The notes under the pieces are model-generated. The model was given only the letters and a program-made list of their open reading frames with translations, was not told where the DNA came from and did no database searches. 64,000 nt of DNA from Tenebrio molitor (lineage: Eukaryota; Arthropoda; Insecta; Coleoptera; Tenebrionidae): positions 7,936,001 to 8,000,000 of the forward strand of contig NC_091049.1 in the NCBI RefSeq assembly GCF_963966145.1, read 5' to 3'. Position 1 is the stretch's first letter. Each line of letters starts with the position of its first letter. This document shows, in pieces, positions 56,446 through 64,000 of this stretch. Made by a program: the position numbers and the translations under genes.

Positions 56446-58598
56446 AAAAACTGGAAAAATCCCAATTAAAGAAATATTTTAAAATTAAGCCTCCAACTTA
56501 AAAAAAGCAGATGATTATATGTATTTCTAATTTTTATAGTTAAGAAAAATTACAAATATTTAGAAATTAAAAATTACTTTGGTATCTTCAGTACTACGCT
56601 CTAAATTAAGCGATCTAAATTAATAAAAAATAAACAAACCTAAAAAGAAAAAAATATATAAAATAAATAATTCTATTTAAACCATAAAAATAAAAATTAA
56701 TTATCCTAATACGAACAAACCGAAAGATTCCTCTAAATCCATAAAATTCTCTTCACCCACTATCTATGATATTAAAAATAACCTTACCACCAACTTAGGG
56801 AACACCAGAAACTCCCAAAGTTGCCTAAAGCTAAATTCACAACACAGACTCATGCAGTTCTATTGTGTTTATAAAAATTTAAACGCTAAAAACACCATTA
56901 AAATTATTGTATTCATTTAACAACGGTAATACAATGGCAATACAAATAAAAAAAGACGTCTGTGCCATCAAAAGTCTATTCATGGCTGGTAACAGTTTCG
57001 GGAGGTGAATCGCCAATAGTGTAAGTCAGACTATCTCTCCCTTCAAGAATTTTCTTTGTGACATTTTTGTAGTTGTCGAAGCTTGATTCAAACTGTCGCG
57101 TTCTAATTTGAGAAAGAGCGGCCACTGATGATTGGTCGGCAAATTTTAATTCCACAATCAAGCCAGCTTCATTCAAAATCATAAGCAAATCAAGATGAGG
57201 CGGTCTTCCTTTAGATTTTCTTCGGGAGATGCTTAGTTCACTGCGAACTATATAAAATTTAACATTATATGCCAAAACAAAGAGTTTTGGGGCATTATGG
57301 CTCCATCAAACAATTTAGAGACAGCCTTTGCATATTCAGTAAATACATTTTTGTCTTCTCTTGTTAGCACTGATTCTAATGCAGCCAAATAACCCTTAAT
57401 ATTTCCATTTAAAAGCTGGTGTTTCTTTGAAAACAGTTCTACATCATAACATTTTTCCTGAAACAACGTCCTAATTTCTCGATTTGGAATCCGAATGGTG
57501 ATTCTTTGATTCCCAGGGCTAGTGCGTAAAACATTCAAGTATCCATTTTCGGTCAAAAATTGGAGGAAAAAATGTACATCTGACCTATGTATAGATTTAA
57601 GTTCTTGATGAACCAAGTTTAGTAAGGCAATTATGTTTTCTTTCGCAAAGTTTCGAATGGCCTTTATTTCGATCTCTTCTCCATCAATAAGATCTTCAAT
57701 GAATTCACGAATGAGATAATGTCCAAACAGATGTTTTAGGTGAGTGATGCTGTCCGAGTCAACCCAGTAATTTAACAGCTATAAATGGCATAGTCCCCTC
57801 AATCCACTATTTTATAACCATTGTACCACTTTTTTACTTGGTCATTATTAAAAGTAGTAAATTCTTCTTTTTCAAGCAGACTCTTCATTTCTGTATCTGT
57901 AAATCCAAAATAAGGAGCAAAACTAGGTTTTCTCAAAAACTGATAATACTGGATGTTGTTCGCGTCGCCAGATAAAACTTCTGCGACGCGGACACAGGCA
58001 TTTATTAAGCCTTTCTTGATATGTTCGTTGTTTTTGAACGTAATGGACATGATGCGACCGATAACTTCGATGGTTTCGTCCAGAACATCATTCTTTGAAG
58101 TTGAATCCCAGAAGATGATGTCCATGATAGGAAAATCGAATTCATCGATTAATACATAAACGGGTTTGTTATGGTACACATGTAAACAGCGAGATAAGCG
58201 CTTCAATCCTTTAATCACCTCATCTTCATCAAGATTTTTGTAATTACTCCAATAATTCTCATATATTTTAATAGGGCCCAGAACCTCCAATTTCGTATCT
58301 GACCAAGAATATTTTCCATCGATATTTTTTATAAGATATTGATGTTCATTAAATGCACAGCAAATGAGATGCTTTAATGATTGAAGGAGTTCATCTTCAG
58401 TTATACCAGAGATATTTTTAAAGTCCACGTATATGACAGGATTCTCTTGGCAGTACTTATCAAAAAAAAACCTTTCCTCTTTCCATATTTTTAACTGATT
58501 GTCTTGGAAGAGTTTTTTGTTCCCTGATAGGAATTCTTTCACCATGTCCATGTTTGTTGATTTCCCAAAGCGGCGAGGCGCCAAAGCTACTATCACTT

Positions 58599-58847
58599 TG
58601 TGGCGACCTCTATCGACGCACCACAACACGTACGTGTCGACACCAGGGGGAGCCAAACCGAAGCGATAAAAGACGTCGCATCCCTTAGACTCGCTCTCTC
58701 GCCGATCAGCTTCAACCACGGCACCACCAATCACGCCGTTCACCATTTTGTTATCTTTTGTTATCGTTACTTGTTATTGTTGTTACATTAATCTCAAATC
58801 ACGCATCAAGCCGCCTCATTCATTCCGGACCAACAAAGTACTCCACA
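58599..58847 (+). repeat. 5' LTR of short LTR element
   Basis: 249 bp, a few differences from the 3' LTR. Confidence 0.85.
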
Positions 58848-59261
58848 ATTGGTGACCCCGACGATCCGGAAGACCACGAGGCAACAACTTCCACCCCCGA
58901 CGATCCGGAAGACCACGAGGCAAGCAACAAAACAAACTTCTGACCCCCGACGATCCGGAGCAAACAATCAGCACCACGTGCACCCCACAAGTTGGTGAGT
59001 ACAACATCAGACAATGGCACCGGTCGGCGAAGAGCAAACCAACACGTGCGACCGCTGGAGACGGCTTCCACTCGACCACGAGCCCTCATCGTGGCAGTGA
59101 ACCCCACGTTTCGGTGAGTCGGAAGTGGAGTACCCGGGTCACCGAATCTCAACAAGCAGGATGCAAGCCTCCGCCAGACAAATCGCTACGACCACCACAG
59201 CGACGGGAACGACATCGTCGACCTCACCGACCATCGTACCCACCGCTCATCACAAACGGCA

Positions 59262-59480
59262 GAGCACGCGCTCGCCACCACAATCAGCACTAGCCACGCG
59301 CTCGCCATCACAAACGGCTCGAGCAACGCGCTCGCCAACACATTCAGCACGAGCAACGCGCTCGCCAGCACATTCAGCACGAGCAACGCGCTCGCCAACA
59401 CATGCAGCACGAGCAACGCGCTCGCCATCACAAACGGCACGAGCAACGCGCTCGCCAACACATTTTGCACGAGCCACGTG
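59262..59480 (+). repeat. tandem array, ~30-bp unit
   Basis: About seven units of cgagcaacgcgctcgccaac plus ~10 variable bases. All frames stay open, producing repetitive Arg/Ser/Thr/Ala peptides that are artefacts of the repeat. Confidence 0.85.
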
Positions 59481-59894
59481 CTAACCAAACCAAGCAACCA
59501 TCGCCTCGGCACATCAACTGCAACCCACATGGACGCCGACATCAAGCCGTGTCTACGACCGCGAGCACCACGCTGTGTACACCGCGACCAGACACCTTCA
59601 TCTTCCCGGCACGCTGGAATCCAGTCCATCGCAGACGCCAGGTACAAACGCACCAAACTCTGAGAACGCTCCCGCCGACGCCGTCTCATGCTCCGGAAGC
59701 ATCTCCTTGGCCATCGACTTTCGCGCCCGCAACATCGAGCAAGAAGCCGACGACCGAGTCATCGCCAACGACAACACAACCTCATCCACGCATTCGCGCC
59801 ATTGCTAAGTTTGTTTCAGATCGTTTCGTATGGCCGAATCACAGCAACATCGACGCAACCTCCGTCGCATCAACCTTGGGAGCTCGCTGCATCT

Positions 59895-60165
59895 CCTGGT
59901 TCGGCACGTCCCTCCGTCTCGCAACAAGCAGGGCCTGAACCACTTCGCACACGTGGGTTCGGCACGTCCCTCCGCTTCGTCAACGACCAGGGCCTGAACC
60001 ATTTCGCAGACGCCTGCCAACAAAACCATCAACACCGGGTTCGGCACGTCCCTCCGTCTCGCAACAAGCAGGGCCTGAACCACTTCGCACACGCGGGTTC
60101 GGCATGTCCCTCAGCTTCGTCAACGACCAGGGCCTGAACCACTTCGCACACGCCTGCCAACGAAA
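59895..60165 (+). repeat. tandem array, ~60-bp units in a ~150-bp higher-order repeat
   Basis: Alternating units around ggttcggcacgtccctccg and cagggcctgaaccacttcgc, four in all, in the pattern A-B-A-B. Confidence 0.8.
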
Positions 60166-60264
60166 TCCTCAATCTGCTTTCGTGACTGCGTCCCCTCACG
60201 ATGCAGCCGTCGCGACGCTCAACTTCACATCTTCGAGAGAACGCAGCCACTGAGGGGGGAGTAC

Positions 60265-60513
60265 TGTGGCGACCTCTATCGACGCACCACAACACGTACG
60301 TGTCGACACCAGGGGGAGCCAAACCGAAGCGATAAAAGACGTCGCATCCCGTAGACTCGCTCTCTCGCCGATCAGCTTCAACCATGGCACCAACAACCAC
60401 GCCGTTCACCATTTTGTTATCTTTTGTTATCGTTACTTGTTATTGTTGTTACATTAATCTCAAATCACGCATCAAGCCGCCTCATTCATTTCGGACCAAC
60501 AAAGTACTCCACA
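60265..60513 (+). repeat. 3' LTR of short LTR element
   Basis: 249 bp, ends ctccaca followed by the ACTT duplication. Confidence 0.85.
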
Positions 60514-61589
60514 ACTTCATCATCTGCTTCAAGAAAGGCTTTAATAAATAGCGTCTTATCCACAAAGGCAGCAACGTGTATGATTTTACTAAATGATTGT
60601 GTGGACAAAATACATATTTCCTTTGGTGATGTGCTCTGAAAAGATAAAAACATATATCACATAACTATGCAAGAACAGAAATGCTACATAAACAGGTATG
60701 AGACTACATTTATTAAACTTGCCTTTCTTTGTACCTCATTTGCACTTCCTCCTTCCATTCTTGCTCGTTTTTCTAGATGATAACTCATCGGCTAGAAACA
60801 ATAAGAATAATGTAAAACAATCTGGAGACCTAAACATAATACAAAAAATGTATTATTTTTTTAATAAGCACAAGGTCAGGGAAGTATGAAATGAAATAAA
60901 ATCAACATTTATTAATGTCATGCCATAATTGGCTTACACAAGTCCCAATATAAACTGCATAGTGTATGTATAACAGATTAAAAATAATAAAACAGCATAA
61001 TACGAAATTTACATCAACACATGAAAAAAAAAACGCCAAATAACAACATATAAAAGCATAACAATAAAAACACCTTTCCAGCATCCACAACCCCGGTGAA
61101 GCTTTTTTATGTACTTGTATACGAATACATCAACGGTACTGAACATGGAATAATTAGAGTCCGCAATCTGGCTTATGAATAGATTACCTATCAATAATAC
61201 AAATTTAAAACAAGCTTTAGGAATTGATAATTCTCTTTATAATTGTTTTCACGTTTTCAACACAAGGAATTCCTTCCTCAGAGAAAATTGGCATAAAATC
61301 ATAATTAAATATAATATCATGACTTATATTACCTTTTGTTTTTACAAATAAAATAAAAAATAATTATATTTTGTCGATGAAGTGATAAATTAGTCAAAAT
61401 CGACAAAATGTATTAACTGCGAGTTTTGAAGATTTTTCCGATTGTGATTTCGTTTGTCAACATTTTAAAAATCATTAACTCTTTACCATAAGTACTAAAC
61501 TAAACATAACAGAGTCGCCCAATCTATGGAAATTATTCCATCGGGTACTAATCTTTGTAACATCAATGGCACATTATATTTAATGATTA

Positions 61590-61905
61590 ATAATTTTTTT
61601 GTTCGACACTGTCAGAATTTGACAATTTTCTCCTGTGTGAACGGATTTTGATAAATTTGACAACTTGTCAAAACGAAACGTCAAGCTAATTTTAAAGATT
61701 TTAAGCGATTTGGAGCCTTTAAGGGGCTCGTCGAACAAAAAAACGTTGTATTCAACTCGTTCGTTTGTAAATTGGGTCTTTTTTGGCACTCGTGGGCCTT
61801 TAAAACGCTCGTTTCACTCGCGTTTTAAACTGACCCACTCATGCCAAAAAAAGCCCAATTTACACACGAACTCGTTAAATAAACTACTATTTTTAAATAA
61901 ATTTA
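61590..61905. mobile_element. insertion related to the 1.2-kb P-like family
   Basis: Absent from AAA/nuclease copy 1. Its right part (cccactcatgccaaaaaaag.. to aactcgtt) matches the part of the P-like element at 4710-4775. It folds back on itself (tcaactcgttcgtttgtaaa against its complement). Confidence 0.55.
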
Positions 61906-61959
61906 AAAATGACCAATACTAAAGAGAACAAAATTGTAGCAGAATATTATACCAATTAC

Positions 61960-62330
61960 CAAGTTAACCGAAGACCATATAGTAAGTATAATAGTTTTAT
62001 AGCAAAGAATCGAATCGGTAATAATAGTGATACTATCCCACCTCCACCCGGCGGCACGGCAATTTTGCCGGAGTACATACACTATTACGGATATTACTAT
62101 CAAGTAATAGTGCAGTGCTTATCAACATAATTACCGGCGTCTCGCCTCCGCATTTTGACTTTGTTGTGTATTATGTTCTGTGTCAATGTTAAGGAACTTC
62201 CTCACGATGTGACATGAGTATAATAATATACCTTTTTGAATTTCAACTACCAATGTGTTATCTAAATCCAGAATTTTTAAATTTTTAAAAAGAGATTGCG
62301 GTACCATGACCAACTTCATTAAACTATGTT
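61960..62330 (-). pseudogene. LINE 3' end, second copy
   Basis: The minus strand encodes the final residues VPQSLFKNLKILDLDNTLVV, then CHIVRKFLNIDTEHNTQQ and a stop at 62131, followed by a 3' tail shared with 52690-52800. Truncated at its 5' side, as usual for LINE copies. Confidence 0.65.
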
Positions 62331-63856
62331 ATGGCCATCCCAAATGTCGAAAAAAATTAAACCAAATGACAAGTCGATGATGGACATAGACAAAATAAGA
62401 ACATATAGAACGCAAACTCCCTATACATTTTTTGGGCACAAAGCGTTTACCGCCATCTCTTATCCTGGTGAGGGTGCAAAATCACAGCCTACTGGATGAG
62501 TTTACCTTTCCTTTGATTTTTTTTATCATCGCAAATTTTCACAACAAATTAAAACGCCAGCAATACTTTCGATATTTTATTTTCAACCGTTTTTGATACA
62601 GTTGTGCTTCATTTTTATAAATATTATTCCTAAATGTTACCGTTCTCGTATCTGACCACTTAAAATTAAATTTTACCCCTTAATGTAAATGTGGTTAAAT
62701 GAATTATTTTACCAGTAATTTCATCTTCAATTTTATTTTTAAGTGAACGAAAAATTAACATTAGGTACTTTTGTTTGAATTACCGTTAAAATTTTGCTTT
62801 TAATATTATCAGCCGAAATTATGTTACTGAATATAATTTTGAAAATATTATGAACTTATTAAAATTTTTTACAAACTCTAAAAAACTCACACTTGCCACT
62901 TTCTGCTAAATTTTAGTATACATCCAAAAATCCTTCCAATGTTTTCATTAAATTTTTTTTATGGAAGGAAGTGCTGTTTTTTAATTCAAAAATTTTTCCA
63001 AAGTAGGTACATATTGCGTAAGTGTAGGACTGCTTCTTGCCAAAATTTTGTTTGCCCCGGATTTTTGTAAACTCCACAAGCAAGAGGTTTCTCGCAACGT
63101 GGGCGAAATGTCCCTCCCTCCAGATTATTATCAAAGAGTTTGTCAAAAAAGTTATTGTTTTTGCAGTTCCCAAGTCTTCATCATTTAGGTTTGTTCTACC
63201 TGTTAGTTAAAATATATATTAGATTATTAACAACAATGTTATTAGAAATTACCACAGTTAACTAATAGCGTGATAGTTGAATTAATCATGATTATGACGA
63301 CTCAAAACTTGAGTTGCATAGGACATCTTTAGATCTTATCTGCATGTCCGTAATTCTGTGGAGGGCTCTTAATTCGCCCCACGCTGAATCATAAAGATAA
63401 ACCTTCACTATATGGTCCAATTTCACACTTAAAATTTCTTCGTTTACTTCCCAAACCAAATCTTTTGTTATCCTATAATTTCTAATTCCTTTAATAAGAT
63501 GGGTGTATCAAATAATGGTGTAATCTCTTGGTCTTGAAGTATTATTTTTCTTTCAATTTGTTGATTGTTTTCTATATAAATTTTGCTTGATTTTCTCAAC
63601 AACAAATTTAGCAATCTTAGCAGCGGTACTACATTATTTGTGAACGTGACACAGCCTCATTTTGAATTACAAGATAGTGACATAAAGATTGACACTGCTT
63701 TGACTGATTTTTAGATTATTGAGATTACTTTGATTTTAAAGTTTTGACTTTTTAAAACATTTGCGCCCTCTTGGTGAGGGTGCGCTAAACGATTTTCCAA
63801 AAATTTATTAGGAACTTTTCATTCTATAGTATTTTATTTTATCTATGATGATGGAG
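62331..63856. other. no feature seen
   Basis: AT-rich sequence. One minus-strand open frame (62913-63173, 86 codons) has no recognisable domain. No RNA gene or inverted repeat stands out. Confidence 0.35.
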
Positions 63857-64000
63857 CAAGGTTGGTAGAACTGACTAATTTGTATAATAGGTTGCCTCGT
63901 TGAAAATTGCGGGGCGGGGGGGAAAGTAACTCGTGACGTAAAATCAACCCAGAAATTTTGGGTGTTCGAATAGAACCTAAGGTTTATAAGCTCCGTGGAG
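63857..64000. mobile_element. second copy of 333-bp MITE, cut by window end
   Basis: Identical by eye to 48726-48869, beginning caaggttggtagaactgact. The other end and TSD lie beyond the window. Confidence 0.8.

Larger units (their letters stand above)
58599..60513 (+). mobile_element. short non-autonomous LTR element (TRIM-like)
   Basis: Two 249-bp LTRs (58599-58847, 60265-60513; tgtggcgacc..ctccaca) around 1417 bp of non-coding interior; TSD ACTT (58595-58598, 60514-60517). The primer site attggtgaccccgacg (58848-58863) and purine tract gaggggggagtac (60252-60264) are in place. The interior holds two tandem arrays. With no gag or pol it must use another element's enzymes. Confidence 0.88.
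56976..60788 (-). pseudogene. broken AAA-ATPase-like/nuclease gene copy
   Basis: Exon 1 starts at 60788 and exon 2 near 60637, both similar to copy 1. The frame is then cut by an LTR element just before Walker A (APRRFGKST, still intact at ~58573). Walker B (VYVLIDEFDFP) remains. Further damage: a stop at ~57800 where copy 1 has acidic residues, a ~55-base deletion right after it, and a ~22-base deletion near 57280 that shifts the frame before the nuclease motif. The D..ExK region itself is preserved (57100-57230). It cannot make the full protein. The many substitutions against copy 1, also in coding positions, show that the duplication is not recent. Confidence 0.88.
56446..61935 (-). repeat. 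duplicated unit with AAA/nuclease gene, copy 2 (inverted)
   Basis: Inverted paralogue of 22157-25895. After removing the LTR element 58599-60513 and the insertion at ~61590-61905 it aligns end to end with copy 1, except for the MITE private to copy 1. Its outer left edge abuts a LINE 3' end at ~61940. Confidence 0.8.

Noticed and set aside
59125..59938. Long overlapping open frames on both strands (up to 178 codons)
   Set aside because: Produced by the tandem repeats, which keep all frames open; the peptides are simple repeats without domains.

Overview
The window is nuclear DNA of an insect, most likely a beetle, although nothing here fixes the order. It is AT-rich, its genes have short introns, and it is packed with DNA-transposon families typical of arthropods (mariner/Tc1, hAT, P/THAP, Harbinger/ISL2EU, Crypton, pogo), two non-autonomous LTR elements and a LINE remnant. 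Only four loci look like intact protein genes or exon sets: a small four-TM protein (1661-2200, +), mitochondrial ribosomal protein bL36m (2243-2575, -), a complete five-exon P-superfamily transposase with an N-terminal THAP domain (15334-18754, -), and a two-exon AAA-ATPase-like/PD-(D/E)XK nuclease gene (23412-25406, +).

Layout. 1-2.77 kb: two TA-flanked MITEs, then the convergent four-TM and bL36m genes. 2.77-12.80 kb: a composite block whose ends are about 130-bp inverted repeats. It sits in sequence whose uninterrupted copy is at about 19.33 kb. It contains a broken Crypton tyrosine recombinase (cut by two MITEs), a broken hAT element, and two opposite-facing copies of a 1.2-kb THAP-bearing P-like element with different 8-bp target duplications. 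13.1-15.0 kb: an isolated zinc-finger exon and a mariner pseudogene. 15.3-18.8 kb: the intact P/THAP transposase gene, with a TTAA-flanked MITE in one intron. 19-22 kb: MITEs, including a hAT-type one with a perfect 8-bp duplication. 22.16-25.90 kb: the AAA/nuclease gene in a unit duplicated, inverted and broken, at 56.45-61.94 kb.

28.6-41.9 kb is a nest. A Tc1 pseudogene is split by a 12-kb hAT-type element (29133-41188). That element holds a Harbinger-like element (30882-38309), which holds a second Harbinger-like MITE (31557-37744), which holds a young non-autonomous LTR retrotransposon with 2318-bp LTRs (31598-37313). The same hAT element also carries an ISL2EU-type element (38560-40183), inserted inside the codons of the hAT zinc-finger domain. 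44.8-53.05 kb is a second nest: a P-like element with 7-bp duplications containing a solo LTR of the 2.3-kb family, a Tc1-type element, a Harbinger-like MITE, a second P-like element, further MITEs, a pogo remnant and a LINE fragment. 53.2-54.2 kb is a third P-like element with a THAP-like exon.

56.4-62 kb holds the broken second AAA/nuclease copy, cut by a 1915-bp short LTR element. The last 1.5 kb shows nothing recognisable except the start of a MITE at the window edge. How the genes might work together is inferred only: the intact P transposase could mobilise P-like non-autonomous elements, but I found no termini of its own and no proof that it matches any of them.
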